A stretch of DNA of 54,610 nucleotides from Pleurotus djamor (GCA_029747585.1 JAPEVF010000290.1:1-54610); one strand, 5' to 3'; counted from the first letter of the stretch, positions 20,477 to 31,482 are shown. Notes: generated by a model from the sequence alone, not told the origin. A program made the numbers and translations.

Positions 20477-22510
20477 TCATGGATCCTCGTCCGTCTCTTC
20501 GTCCTCTTCGCCCTCGGTGTTCTCTGTCGTCGTCGTCTCGGTCTCGGTCTCCGTCTCTTCCTCATCATCGTCACCATCCGTTTCAGAGGGTTCACCCCAG
20601 TCGGATACCTCCAGTTTTTCGTTTTTGAATGATTCTTAACGGTTTAAGAATGTCAGAAAGGTAGATTGATATCGAGTGAGGAGGGAAAGACTTACCTCCG
20701 GCCACAACATCATACCCAGACTGCGTGACACACCTCACCAAGTCGGCTTTCGCCCCCACTTTCGTGCCTTTACCGAGTATACATCCGTCCAGTTTCGCAC
20801 TGCACAATGTAGATTCATAAGTCATTTGTGCACCATAAATAACAAGTTAAAAACAATGCCGCCACGTACCCTTCAGCGACGACACAATGATCCAATATCA
20901 CACACCCCACAATCTTCGCCATCCTACTAATAACACAATGTTTCCCAATAATCGATTTCTTGATGCTCGTTCGTTCCTCTACTTTCGTCGACGCAGCGAT
21001 CATCGAGTCTGGCGAGATCTGCGCTTTCTGGTCGATAAGCGAACGGTTGGCGGGATCGGTGGGGAGGGCGTAGGTTGTTTGGGAGAGGAACTACGATATA
21101 ATGTGTATGGGAGGTCAATTGTATTGTAAAATGTGAATGTGGGGAGAGGAAGTATGAGAACGTACGTGACGGTTGACTGCCATGTAGGTAGGCAGGTTGT
21201 TTGCTCGTGCGGCGAAACCAGCACTGAAGGGATGGATGACGACGCCAACGCGGAGGCTGGCAAACGCAATTTCATCAGTGTCAGAGTCAATTGGCGTTTC
21301 ATGCTTTAGATAGGCTGGGGTGCTGTAGGAAGCGGAGTGTTGGAGGGCGATGGCTTGCGAGGTGTGGTTTGGGAGGGGGTTGAAGACTATTTATGTTGTG
21401 AGTAAGTGGTTTGGGTGAGCTACGCTATGGACAGAGGCGAGAATATGGGGGAGAAGTACCTTGTTCGTATTTCTCCCGTTTTGTACGAGAGTATTGGACT
21501 TTGCATAGCCAAGGAAGGAACTCCTCTCTGAAGGAATCAAAGTGTTCTTTCCGTTGAAGTACTTCGATGACGGAGTTCTTGCATACGTAGACATGCGAAT
21601 CTTGGTAGCTGCCCGAAAGAACGGCACGGGGATACCTAAGAAAATGTGAAAGTGTATGATGATGATTAGTATGGGTGCCAGGGTAAGAGTAGAAAGATTT
21701 TTTTCACCGATTGAGAAGGGACATCCGGAGGACAAGATCTTCATTATCTCTCTCCAGATCATCCGGCGTATCAACATGCAACAACGTCCCAGACGGCTCA
21801 TCATACACAATGACTGTCGGCACCGCAGGCGACCCCCACTCCTCCGGCGGCGCCGTCTTATCTTTCGCCGCATCGACATTGCGCTTCAACTCAACCCAAC
21901 ACGTCGTAGCGATCGAGCCGTCCGAGACCGTCTCGGTGCGGAATTTATCTAAGAGGGAATTCAATGAAAGTGTGGGCGGGGGGATAAAGTCGCAGGGGAG
22001 TAGAACGAAGTCGCTTGTTATACGGGGTGCGAAATGGCGGAGGAGGGTACAGGGACCGATACTTGAGTCGGGGGATTCGTCGAAGGGGAGGACTTCGACG
22101 GTGAGTGTAGTGGACGTGGAGGAGTTTATGTGGTGCGATAGGGAGGGACGGTGAGAAGAGGGGCAGATGAGTAGGACATCTGTTTATTCGTTTGTTTATT
22201 GTCAGCCATGTAGGATGGAGGTGAGACGGAGGAGGAGTTGAACCTTTGATTCCGGTATTTTCTAACCACGAGAGCGTATAATCTATGACGGGTTTGTTCG
22301 CGATGGGTAAGAGGGCTTTGGGACACGCTTCATCGCCGTTGTTGCTCGTAAGAGGTTGTAATCTGCATTCAGGCTTTGATATCTGGGCACCGCGCGAGGA
22401 GGGAAGCAAGGGAGAAGAAGATGGACTAACTCGTTTCCGAAACCAGCGAGTATGACTGCTGTGAATTCACGGATAGTGGGGCTGGTTTCTGTGGTCACCC
22501 CAAGATCCAT
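20477..22510 (-). CDS. GCD1: Translation initiation factor eIF2B gamma subunit
   Basis: It runs from ATG 22510-22508 to TGA at 20479-20477, in about eight exons. The N-terminal nucleotidyltransferase-like domain begins EFTAVILAGFGNEL and continues ACPKALLPIANKPVIDYTLS and DFVLLPCDFIPPP. The hexapeptide/left-handed beta-helix region is clear in ERTSIKKSIIGKHCVIS, VGCVILDHCVVAEG and LDGCILGKGTKVGAKADLVR. The C-terminus is very acidic and Thr-rich. The IKKSIIG pattern and the lack of a HEAT/W2 domain argue for gamma, not epsilon. eIF2B is the guanine nucleotide exchange factor of eIF2 and the target of the integrated stress response; gamma forms the catalytic pair with epsilon. Confidence 0.88.
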
Positions 22511-22769
22511 GGTTTGAGGAAGAAGGGGGGAGGAGTGAACGGTTAAATTGGAGAGGAACTAGAAGAGGACGAGTCACAGAAAAGAGTAAAGTGATCTGCG
22601 ATCGAGTGCCGTGGGAGATCTATACCTAGTTTGGGCATGCCTTATGACGGCGACACGAGCGGGCGACGGACTACGCCTTTATCCCGTTCCGCCAACTTGC
22701 AAAACACTCGTTTCGACGTTGCACGTCGAGTAAACATACGTACTACACCACCTCAATTTGAACCTTGAG

Positions 22770-23224
22770 ATGCTACGCGCAACTCGTGTCTGTCTTGCCA
22801 CGGCTGCCAGAGGACACCAACCTCTCATTCGATTCGTTGGACCAAGAAAGTGGGTCGGTGAGTGATTATCTTCGTTGGTTCTGAAAGGCATGCATGGCTG
22901 AAGTTGGATTTTGTTGGTGGATGTAGGAGAAGAAGCACCTAGTTATCATCCCGCTGCACCAGCAGACTTGAGGGATATTTCGCAAGGCATAAGCCATTCG
23001 CATGCCAGTTCGGGTACTTCGACCACGACGTCGAAGGCGAGTGAGAGTGGTCCGACAGTATATAAAGAGTTCTGGGAAGCACCGGAGAGGTTGTGGAGTC
23101 ATCGGGGGAGGTGGTTGAATGATTGGGAGATTGATGCTGTTCATGTGAGTTTTGCTGATGACGTCTGTGGAAGAAGGGTACTTATGCAATTTTTCAGAGT
23201 GGAGGAGCATCGTTACGCAAGTAG
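22770..23224 (+). CDS. KGD4: Mitochondrial 2-oxoglutarate dehydrogenase subunit 4 (Kgd4/MRPS36 type)
   Basis: Three exons (22770-22857, 22927-23144, 23198-23224) yield 110 codons. The N-terminus MLRATRVCLATAARG is a typical mitochondrial presequence. The conserved opening PLIRFVGPRKW and the C-terminal WEIDAVHSGGA match the Kgd4 family (formerly Ymr31/MRPS36). These small proteins tether the E3 component (dihydrolipoyl dehydrogenase) to the E2 core of the 2-oxoglutarate dehydrogenase complex in the matrix. The third exon codes only nine codons including the stop, but contains the conserved GGA. The central region is Ser/Thr-rich and variable, as in other fungi. Confidence 0.85.
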
Positions 23225-23323
23225 ATTTATCAATGGGTTTCGGTTAAGTGTATGGTCGCGTATAATTGGAGAACTTTACTACGACCGTGGACTATCTAAA
23301 TGAGTAAAGCTATAATAACGTCC

Positions 23324-24049
23324 TTAGGCGGAGGGAGGAGCGACTCCCAATGCATCAGATTCTTGCTGGATGATTTTCTCTCCGAGTTGCTTGATTTTGT
23401 CTGCGTCGCGCTCAACGGGTTGATCGAGAGCAGCAAGACGGGATGCCCCGATGCCAACAGGCATACGCTCCCACTTCGTCACCCTCAGCCCGACACCTCC
23501 CAATGCATGCTTCCTGAGATACCTCGTCCAACGTTCCACGACCTCTGGGTCCGCATCAAACGCTTTAATGACGCGTTTATGGACTTTGCGTTCAAAGTTT
23601 TCTTGACTCTTTTTGTGCGCGAAGGGGGAACGCGGGACTGTCCACAGTGAACGTTGCGTTGGTAGGGATGCCGGACGAGTGATTGGGATTGCCAGTGAGG
23701 CTGCTGCGTGCGATGCGAAGTGGGTGAAAAGGTCGAGGAGACGGGGGTTATGTGAGCGGAAGTGGAGAGACGCGCAGGGGATTGAGTGTGTTTGTGGGTG
23801 GATGTATGGGAGGTGAATTGAACGACCGTGAATTAGAGCAGAGGTGTATTGCGGCTCTGACGGGTTTTGTGGGAGGTCGGAGAGAGTTGGGAGGGACGAG
23901 TAGAGAATCGACTCGTCGATGCTCGGGTCTGCGCTCTCTCCACCGTCGGCCTCGTTCGCGACCTCCTTCGTTGGCGGCGTCGAGGAGTAGAAACAACGCG
24001 GCACAGAGAGGCGAATGCGAGGGCGCGTCGAAATAAGACTTCGCAGCAT
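23324..24049 (-). CDS. RSM10: Mitochondrial small-subunit ribosomal protein uS10m
   Basis: This intronless frame of 241 codons runs from ATG 24049 to TAA at 23326-23324. MLRSLISTRPRIRLSVPRCF is an Arg-rich mitochondrial presequence. The uS10 core is recognisable in SLHFRSHNPRLLDLFTHFAS (first strand and helix) and LWTVPRSPFAHKKSQENFER plus KVHKRVIKAFD, the conserved loop that contacts 16S-like rRNA. The remaining C-terminus is helical and charged, an extension common in fungal homologues. An N at 24060 lies just upstream of the chosen start, so a more upstream start cannot be excluded; the presequence supports this one. Confidence 0.92.
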   Translation of the reverse strand: MLRSLISTRPRIRLSVPRCFYSSTPPTKEVANEADGGESADPSIDESILYSSLPTLSDLPQNPSEPQYTSALIHGRSIHLPYIHPQTHSIPCASLHFRSHNPRLLDLFTHFASHAAASLAIPITRPASLPTQRSLWTVPRSPFAHKKSQENFERKVHKRVIKAFDADPEVVERWTRYLRKHALGGVGLRVTKWERMPVGIGASRLAALDQPVERDADKIKQLGEKIIQQESDALGVAPPSA

Positions 24050-24135
24050 TTTCTGTTTTNCTGGGTTCCTGCTTCTCGTTTGTCGTCGGCGTTGAAAGTA
24101 GCAAACGTCGCAAGTCCGAGCGTTCCCACGCCTCC

Positions 24136-25493
24136 ATGACAATGTCTTTGGCCTCGGAGAAATCCAGCCTCATCCCAAAGAGACACCGCGACCACAAAGC
24201 TCGTCATGTCCTCGTTATTCATGGCGGCGCTGGAACCATGTCTAGGGATGGATCAACCCCAGAGCAACAGGCTGCTTACAAGGCGGCGTTGACTGGGGCC
24301 ATGCGTGCGGGTCATCAAGTGCTAAAGGATGGTGGTGAAGCGATGGATGCAGCAGTCGCAGCTGTATCTTTCATGGAAGGTGCGCATAAGCATGGTTCTA
24401 TTGACTTTTCACTGAAATTCCATTTCGCAGATTGTCCGTTGTTTAACTCTGGGAAGGGTGCCGTATTCAATGTCGATGGCAAGGTATGTCTCCGATAAGC
24501 GTCCAAATCTCTCTGCTTATCCTTCATATATTGAACAGAACGAACTCGAATCCTCTATCATGCTATCCAAGCCCCCATTGTCTCATCACGACACCCCTAC
24601 CACCCGGCGTGGGATGGGGTTGACCTTACTTACACACGTCAAGAACCCCTCCAAACTCGCTCGCGCACTCTATCTATCCGAGTCCTCTGCACCTCATACA
24701 TTTCTTTCAGGCTCAAATGCCGAAACACTCGCCCAGAAACTTGGAGAAGAGCTAGTCGATCCCTCATACTTCTTTACCGAGAAACGGTGGAAGGAACATC
24801 GAAGAGGGTTAGGTCTGCCTGAGGAACCCCTTCCGCCTTCCGCACCACGCGACGACGATGATGGTGTAGACGTACCGCTCGATACCATGCCGACTGGGAC
24901 TGTTGGTGCGGTTGCATTGGATGTTAGAGGCTGTATCTGTGCCGTCACTTCGACCGGCGGGAAAACGAACAAATTGGTGGGGAGGATCGGTGATACGCCT
25001 CTCATGGGATCAGGCTTCTGGGCAGAGGAGTGGAAGAAACCTGGGTTCTTCCAACGGGCGTGGAATTTAGTTGCCCGACGGCGTAGTGTGAACGCTATGG
25101 GGATATCTGGAACGGGGGATGGCGACGTAAGTGTTTTTAAATCGTTGTCGTGATGTTTGGTGCTGACTGAGGTGGTGTGTGTGGTTCTAGTACTTTATCA
25201 GGCACTCTGCGGCTTCTACCATCGCTAATCGAATGAAGCATGGTCACGAAACCCTTCACAAGGCAACTCGTCGCGTCATCGAAGACCTCTACAAAGACGG
25301 TGGAATGGGTGGTGTTATCGCGTTAGATAGCGCAGGACATGGTATGGCCTTCATTATATCCTCGTTGAGCATCAAATGCTGAATCATACTTATAGTGGCC
25401 ATGCCTCTGAACTGCGAGGGTATGTACAGAGGCGTTATCACGGAAGATGGCATTCCCAAAACAGCTATCTTCAAGGATGAGATCCTCTCTTAA
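24136..25493 (+). CDS. Isoaspartyl peptidase/L-asparaginase (Ntn-hydrolase, asparaginase 2 family)
   Basis: Exons 24136-24379, 24431-24483, 24539-25126, 25191-25341 and 25396-25493 join to 377 codons. The start region carries VLVIHGGAGTMSRDG, the family hallmark. Other motifs are GGEAMDAAVAAV, FNSGKGAVFN, MPTGTVGAVALDVRG with the nucleophile Thr that becomes the new N-terminus after autocleavage, then TSTGGKTNKLVGRIGDTPLM, the substrate-binding loop. The enzyme hydrolyses isoaspartyl dipeptides and/or L-asparagine. A second in-frame ATG is at 24142. It shares an 86-base divergent spacer with the uS10m gene. The linker before the nucleophile is acidic (DDDDG) and exposed, as expected for the cleavage loop. 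Confidence 0.93.
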
Positions 25494-25886
25494 CGTTTTC
25501 GGCTTGTGCAACCTCTCGTCGTTGCTCTCCGTTCTCCGGAGTACAAGGTACAAGGGTTGGCCCTTGATCAGATTCTAGGCGCTTGCAAATACAACGATGT
25601 ATGAATGTTCGGATTATTCGCTCAGAGAAGAATACAAGGCACTTTTTCGGCGATCGCGCGCTCTCTCTCGCTAAGTAAAGCGACGTACCGAGTGGTCGAG
25701 GATGTTGCTTGTGCTCGATGCGACCTTGTACTCGCCTTATATCCTGCGTCCTTCCATGAGTACCCTCGGTTGTTCGATTTGGTTTATTCTCCCTCCGCCT
25801 CTCCTCTCATCCTTCGTTTACATCTGTCGTCGATCTCGACAGTTTCGTTCTTTTGATTTCGTGTTGGGCTGAACTTGAACACATCA
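25494..25886. other. Spacer upstream of the pheromone receptor
   Basis: In this 393-base spacer I looked on both strands for a short pheromone-precursor frame ending in a CaaX motif and saw none. It presumably contains the receptor promoter. Confidence 0.5.
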
Positions 25887-28116
25887 ATGACATCAGCGGC
25901 GAATACACTCTTTTCTGTAGCGGCTTTCCTGGGGTTTGTCGTCGTGTGTATACCCTTGCCCTGGCATCTTCATGGTCCGTCTCTCACTCTCTCTTATTTC
26001 TATCGTTTGAGAACCGGACACTTATTTTGGTTTTTGGTGTTTTGTAGCATGGAACACCGGGACGTGTTTGTATATCCTGTGGGTTGCGTTGGGGTGCTTG
26101 AATCAGTTTGTGAATTCGGTGGTGTGGAGGGAGAGTCTGAGGGATTTGGCACCGATTTGGTGTGATATATGTGAGTTTTCCATTTGTCAACCGGGGAGTG
26201 GTCTTATAATGATGGTGTTCAGCCGGGCGGATTATAATTGGAGTCGCGGTTGGGGTACCGGCTGCTGTGTTGTGTATCATAAGGAGATTGTATAAGGTTT
26301 CGAAGATTAGTGTAGTGCAGAAATCTAAAGGCGAGGTGAGCCGTCTGCTTTTATCCGAGTATCCTCATGATGCTAACCAAGTTTTGTTTGTCGACACGTA
26401 GAAACGTCGTGAAGTCTATGTGGACCTGGCTATTGGTTTGGGTATACCCATCGTTCAGATGGCCGTACGTATGTGTCTCTTCTCCCTTCCAAAGCTTTNC
26501 TTTTTATTCTGAAGGTGTTCTCGGTGTTATTAGAGATTGTGGTCGAAGGACATCGATATGATGTGTTGCAAGGCGTCGGATGTATGCCTTCGACGTATAA
26601 TGTTACGCTGGCGTATCCGTTGGTGTATGCTTGGCCGTTGGTTCTGGGGGTCGTAACAATTTGTTATGCTAGTGCGTACTCACCCACTTCTACTCTCAAA
26701 CTATCGGAACCTTCGCTGATCACATCATCTTTCTTCGATAGTCCCCTGTATCCTCGCGTTTGCCAAACGACAAACCGAATTCGCCCTACTCCTCGCCAGC
26801 GGCAGCTCCCTCTCCTCAAACCGATACCTTCGTCTACTCCTCCTTGTCGGCGTTCAAACAGCTGTCACCATCCCCCTCGCGATTTACGTCATCGTCATAA
26901 ACACGACGTTCAACGAGGTGAATCCGTGGATCTCATGGGAGGAGACGCATTTCGATTATTGGATTATCGAGAGGGTTCCTGAGGTAAGGTGGAGGAGTAA
27001 TGGTGTGGTGGAGTTTGGGGTGGAGACGACGAGGTGGATGAATGTGATTTTTGCGGTAGTGTTTTTTGGGTTCTTTGGAACGGGGAATGAGGCGGTGAGG
27101 TGTTATCGGGAGGGGTGGGGGTGGGTGAGGAGGCGTTTGGGAGGGGGTCGTGATACAAGGTGTGTATCTGTGTGTGTGGACTTTGTTCAAGTTTCCTTTG
27201 GACTGATGTTGGGTGTTTGGCGTTTAGGAAGGGGCCGTCAAGTGCGGAGGTTTTGCCAGTTTATGTTCAGGAACAGGAGAGGAAGGAGAGGAAGGTTAAG
27301 CGTCCTTCGATTGATACGTTCGCGTCTTCTATTATAAGTGAAGAGGCATCCATTGAGAACGAGAAAGAGGACCACGAGACAGTACCATCCACCACCTCAA
27401 CAACAATAACTACAACAAGAACACTATCGACAGTACCGACATCAACAACAGGAACGACAGCGATAACCCGAGCGCGATCTACATCGCTCGCTCCAACACT
27501 CCCTGGTACCCCGCTCCTCCCGTCCTTCGCCCCTCCAGATGAAGATTGCGTACCCGTCTCCAGTCCGTCCGCGCATTTCGCACCACAAACACCGCAAACC
27601 CGCGTTGCTGTGACCAGTAGCACTTCTTCCATGTTTCCCCACTCGGAAACGACATGTTGGTCCCGCGCATCCGCATCGTTATCGCAAACCGACATCTTCA
27701 TTCCCAGTGGATCTCCGAGAAAAACAAGTGACCATGATTACGCTGTGGAATCAGGTGTAGATCATCAACTTCGAGGTATGAGAATGCCAGCGTTTCCGAG
27801 GTCACCGACTGTTGGGGATGGGTTGTCGGTGTGGCTTGCGAGAGGGGGGACGGTGAAGACGGTGCAGACGGTGGCTACTGTGAAAACCGTGGTTACGGAG
27901 AAGGCAGCTACCGCTGAAAAGACGATGGAGGTGGTGATGGGCTCGGAGGGAAAACAGCCGAAGATGAAGAGACCGCCGCCACTAGTGGGGCTTGCTCATG
28001 GTCTGCCTTATAAAGTACAAGGACAAACACAAACGTATGCGCGACCGAGACCGATTCAGGATGTTAGTTCGTTTTTGGACTTGTCGTCGCCTTTGTCTGT
28101 CAAAGAGTTTCGGTAA
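25887..28116 (+). CDS. STE3-type pheromone receptor (class D GPCR)
   Basis: Seven exons (25887-25974, 26048-26170, 26223-26335, 26402-26464, 26515-26671, 26742-27159, 27228-28116) give 616 codons with all junctions in frame. TM1 begins NTLFSVAAFLGFVVVCIPLP. The family signature follows (HAWNTGTCLYILWVALGCLN, then VVWR), then WCDISGRIIIGVAVGVPAA, DLAIGLGIPIVQMA, EGHRYDVLQGVGCMPSTYN in the second extracellular loop, and further helices to about residue 300. The cytoplasmic tail is long (about 300 residues), Ser/Thr/Pro-rich and disordered. Role: it senses farnesylated peptide pheromone and signals through a G protein. It may belong to the B (P/R) mating-type locus or be a non-mating-type paralogue; no pheromone gene was found beside it. 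Confidence 0.94.
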
Positions 28117-28276
28117 CGCACGACTACTCACTCTAGTACCTATGGCATCCGCTGCGATGTTGGAACTTGGACAGGATGTACTATCATACTTGTTATAAAC
28201 TTACTTAATCCAATATTATGTAGAATTCTTATTTGGAGGGGATGTCCGCGGCCGACTCAGACTCTTCGATGAACAA

Positions 28277-28900
28277 CCACAAATCCACGTCCCTCATTGT
28301 GCTCATGCTCTAGGAACTCTCGGAGTGTGACGACAGTCTTGCTCTCACTTGCTTTCACCGAGATCATTCCCTTCCAAGTTCTAAGTGAGTAATTGCAAGC
28401 CATCCTCCGACGAAAACGACCTTGAAATACCTTGAAATACCTTGAACTTCCCGGTTCACTCGATGATTGTCAGCCCTCTGGTATGCTGGATGGCGTCGAG
28501 CTCACTGCTTGCCCTCTCCTGCTTCTTCCATCCCCAGCATAAGTTGATTCTACGGCTGTAGATCAATTGTTTAGTATTCCCGGGGGCACAAACCGAGGAA
28601 GGATATCCCAATCAAGAACACGAAGTACGAGGAAGCTGGGTCGTACTCAGAGATGGCGGGTGGCCAGGGCCTAGTCTCTGCTAGTGCTAATTACTTACCT
28701 ACTTATCAATGATAGTATCAAGCTCCGTCTGTCACTCTCACAGTCCCTCTTCTGGTGACTCGTGAGTAACTGGATCTTCATTCCAGTGTCAGACGTCTCA
28801 CATCCTGGAAACCACAGAATACATTCGAATCGGCGCTACATATCCTCCGTAGTTGTCGCATAAGTGCTTGTTGAGGGACGCATAATATCTGCTGCGTGTA
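28277..28900 (-). repeat. Dispersed inverted repeat, copy 2
   Basis: It is the counterpart of 10262-10905, in the opposite orientation. Shared blocks include CCACGTCCCTCATTGTGCTCATG, quoted in part here as CACGTCCCTCATTGTG, plus GGATATCCCAATCAAGAA, GCCAGGGCCT and CAGACGTCTCACAT. An internal near-perfect tandem CTTGAAATAC lies near 28421-28442. Where copy 1 has a TGA this copy keeps the frame of the 28798-29118 open frame. Confidence 0.8.
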
Positions 28901-29118
28901 GTCGAACGATGGTTGTTTTGGATATTTCCTAAACCAAACGATGTAGCTGATACGCAAAACAGGCCGCCCGCGACGAAGAAATCAAAGAGGACTAGGCGAG
29001 ATAGTGATAGCGGCCGGGTGGGTACGTCGCCTTTGTTCGTGGTGGTGGGTGATTGAGTCTGCAGGCCGAAGACGATGAAGCGCGTGTCTGCTGGGCACGG
29101 GATGCCAACATTTCCCAT
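28798..29118 (-). CDS. Hypothetical 106-codon protein overlapping repeat copy 2
   Basis: This uninterrupted frame starts with ATG at 29118 and ends with TGA. There is no recognised family. A hydrophobic segment VLFDFFVAGGLFCVSATSFG could be a membrane helix. Its C-terminal third (SLNKHLCDNYGGYVAPIRMY) is echoed in repeat copy 1 at about 10280-10370, where the reading frame has a stop. Preservation of this peptide in two diverged copies hints at past coding function, but intron-like borders (a gtac... to ...ctag segment) are also possible. Its status is uncertain. Confidence 0.3.
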   Translation of the reverse strand: MGNVGIPCPADTRFIVFGLQTQSPTTTNKGDVPTRPLSLSRLVLFDFFVAGGLFCVSATSFGLGNIQNNHRSTTRSRYYASLNKHLCDNYGGYVAPIRMYSVVSRM

Positions 29119-29476
29119 TTTAGCGCTGAGTTACAACTAAGAACCCCGACTCTCTTACAGTCGCAGACTGTCTTATCTCAATCCGAGGCCGTACCCGAAC
29201 CTGATAGAAGTATTTCTTCCGCAACACATAGGATGATCAAAGTAGGTATTAACATGGGCGCGCTCTCCCCATTCGATGGAAGCTGACACCTGCTAAGTAT
29301 TATACAGGTTAGTACCAAGTTAGTACAGAGGCTTGTGTTGTGTAGACATCCAAATCGTCAATTATACACGGTTTTCCGAACAGGAATGTTAACCAGTACT
29401 CACCAACTTAACCCGCACCTCACTCAAATCATCAAGCCGCTGCAGCCTGCAGTGAGACCTTTCTTGGTGTCCATTT

Positions 29477-29677
29477 TTGTTTGGTCCTCCAAAGTCTCCA
29501 CCTCCACCTCCTGGGCCTCAGTCAGCTGAGCCCTTTCCCATTCCTTCTCGGCCTCGATCACACGCATCACCAGAAGCCTGTGGATCATTCCCATCATCAG
29601 CTGCCACTGCCAGGGGTATAAAGAATGTCAAGGGTAGGTTACCGTATCAAAAGAAGACCAAGACAAATTTACAATGA
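29477..29677 (+). CDS. Possible Pro-rich terminal exon (hypothetical)
   Basis: The open frame reads FGPPKSPPPPPGPQSAEPFP and continues with ARGIKNVKGRLPYQKK to a TGA. Composition and codon use look coding, but there is no in-frame ATG at the start, and no upstream exon could be assigned with confidence. It ends 25 bases before the 3' end of the convergent gene at 29703. It may be a decayed exon. Confidence 0.2.
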   Translation: MFGPPKSPPPPPGPQSAEPFPIPSRPRSHASPEACGSFPSSAATARGIKNVKGRLPYQKKTKTNLQ

Positions 29678-29702
29678 CTATATTGAAGATGAACAGGAAA
29701 GC

Positions 29703-31482
29703 CTACACCCTGAGCTCGGCATACCAGCAACCATTGTCCACACCACGGAGTCCTTTACGTCTCAGAGGAATGTTGTGCCTCTCAACATAACCACATTGCT
29801 GAGTAATACCATCTTCAGCGGGAGCAGCAGAACTAGACGTGCAATAGAACTCAATGGCTACCGCATCGCCAGCCACCAGTTCACGGGTGGACAATGTATG
29901 AAGGCAGGTGCATTGAGGGCACTGCATGGGCCTTGGTATCCCGTATGGAGCCAAATCGTACCGAGACCAAAAGTAGCGGTGGGTAGCGATTGACCCATCA
30001 GTCCAGTGACCATAGTTCAGATTTTTCTCGAGGAGAACAACGTCGCCAACGCCACCAAGACGACGAAGACCCTCCAAGGCATAGATCATGCATCTCGAGG
30101 CAGGTTCGCATTCGATGTGGACGTATTGGAAGAAAGTAGCAGCTAGCGGGGCAACGAATTGAGGCTGCAACGCTCCCATAAAAGAGATAGCCTCCTTGAA
30201 TGTACCACTTGAGATGTAAAATAGGTTAGGTGGAGATTATGTCTCAGTAGAGATACGACGTACTTGACAACATGGTCCCTCATCCACTCATACACACCAG
30301 CTTCACCACGGTATTCAGAGCAAACAGTGAAGAAAAGGCTGGCATGTTCGATGGAGCGTAAAGCGTGCACAAAGTTTGGAGGGAAGGCCGTTTTCAAAAC
30401 CTGGGTGACGAACATTTTATCCATAGCCAATAGCGCTCACGTAGCCAAACACATACCTCGACCGCATCGGAGCTCCCTGGCCCAGACGGTCCGCTAAAAT
30501 GAAGAAGGCCTTCCGGCGTACAGTGAGTAGTAAAGTACACCACGGCAGCCTTACAGCTGAGGGACACGAAGGTCAGATCCATTGGGAAAGGTGGGGTAGG
30601 ATGACAGCATACGATTGGAGTTTTTCAATCACCGTTTTAAGGCCTTCTTCATACCGATTAAGCGATGTCACCTTGTCGAAAGCGAAAGGGAGTGAGACGG
30701 ACTCCAACTTGGCTTTACATCCAGTAAAGTAATAGGCTGCGCAAGAATATGCTTGCGCCATGGGGGCTTCAAAGTCTCGAGAACCATCAAGGGAGATGGA
30801 AATGAGAAGGGTGTCCTTGGGGGCGAGAAGGCGAAGAGCACACTCGGCGTTTTGAGTGACTTTGACAAGTATATGGGCGGGAGTCTTGTTGGCATCATTC
30901 TGATAAAAGCCCTACAGCAAGATGGGTTGGTGAAAATACTGTAAGGCAGACGCAAGAGTGTACACACCACATATGGTACATTTGCTCCGTCCTCAGACAC
31001 TACAGCAGCGTGGCAGCGAGGGCAACAAAAAATCAAGTTGTTCAAGTCGACATTGGGCTGAATCGTCAAGCATGCGTAAGACCCCAGGGTATCGGTTCGA
31101 TAGCATAGTTTAGCAGCGCAGGAATAACATCGCATCAAGGCTCCGCCCCCATGGCAGCCATAACAAAGCTATGCGCGGAAAAGTGCTTATTAGCCAACAC
31201 GACTAAACGGGCCAATTGAACACTTACACCAATTTCCTCTCCAGGTGCTGGCTCTGGAATAGGAACGGCTTGAAAGATGGGGGAAAGAGAGCTGGCAGCC
31301 GGATTTTCGGAGGGAGCAGCTCGCAACTTGAGTTCTTGAGCCTGCTTGGCTTGGGTTTTCAGAGGAGCGTTGATGGCGGCCGTCTTGGCGGCCTGCTCTC
31401 GTGCGGCACGTCGCGGCAGTTGTCTCTTCGTGGCGGGAGCACCGCTTGTTTTTCGTGCGGTTTGAATTGAAGGACCGGCCAT
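29703..31482 (-). CDS. PHD-like zinc-finger protein with a caspase/CHAT-like domain (putative)
   Basis: It starts at ATG 31482 and ends with TAG 29705-29703, in at least six exons. Exon 1 is basic, Ala/Lys-rich. Exon 2 holds a cysteine cluster LCYGCHGGGALMRCYSCAAK, then C-x10-C and FCCPRCH, resembling a PHD/RING-type zinc finger. A strand LLISISLDGS, a helix YEEGLKTVIEKLQS and a strand KAAVVYFTTHCTPEGLLHFS follow. Then come SIEHASLFFTVCSEYRGE and EAISFMGALQPQFVAPLAAT. That order (strand-His near Gly, strand-Cys, then GF-like strand and Ala-rich helix) is what caspase-fold proteases of the CHAT type show; His of TTHC and Cys of TVC could be the dyad. The end has another cysteine cluster (CPQCTC). 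The gene model is well supported; the protease assignment is inference from pattern only. Confidence 0.6.

Larger units (their letters stand above)
28117..29702. other. Gene-poor stretch after the pheromone receptor
   Basis: This 1.6-kb stretch holds repeat copy 2 (28277-28900), a 106-codon minus-strand frame (28798-29118) overlapping it, and a Pro-rich plus-strand frame (29477-29677). Nothing else is recognisable. I looked for short CaaX-ending pheromone precursors on both strands and did not see a convincing one. Confidence 0.5.

Noticed and set aside
24136..25153. Apparent frame breaks in the asparaginase gene
   Set aside because: All are explained by short GT-AG introns; the joined exons give 377 codons in frame.
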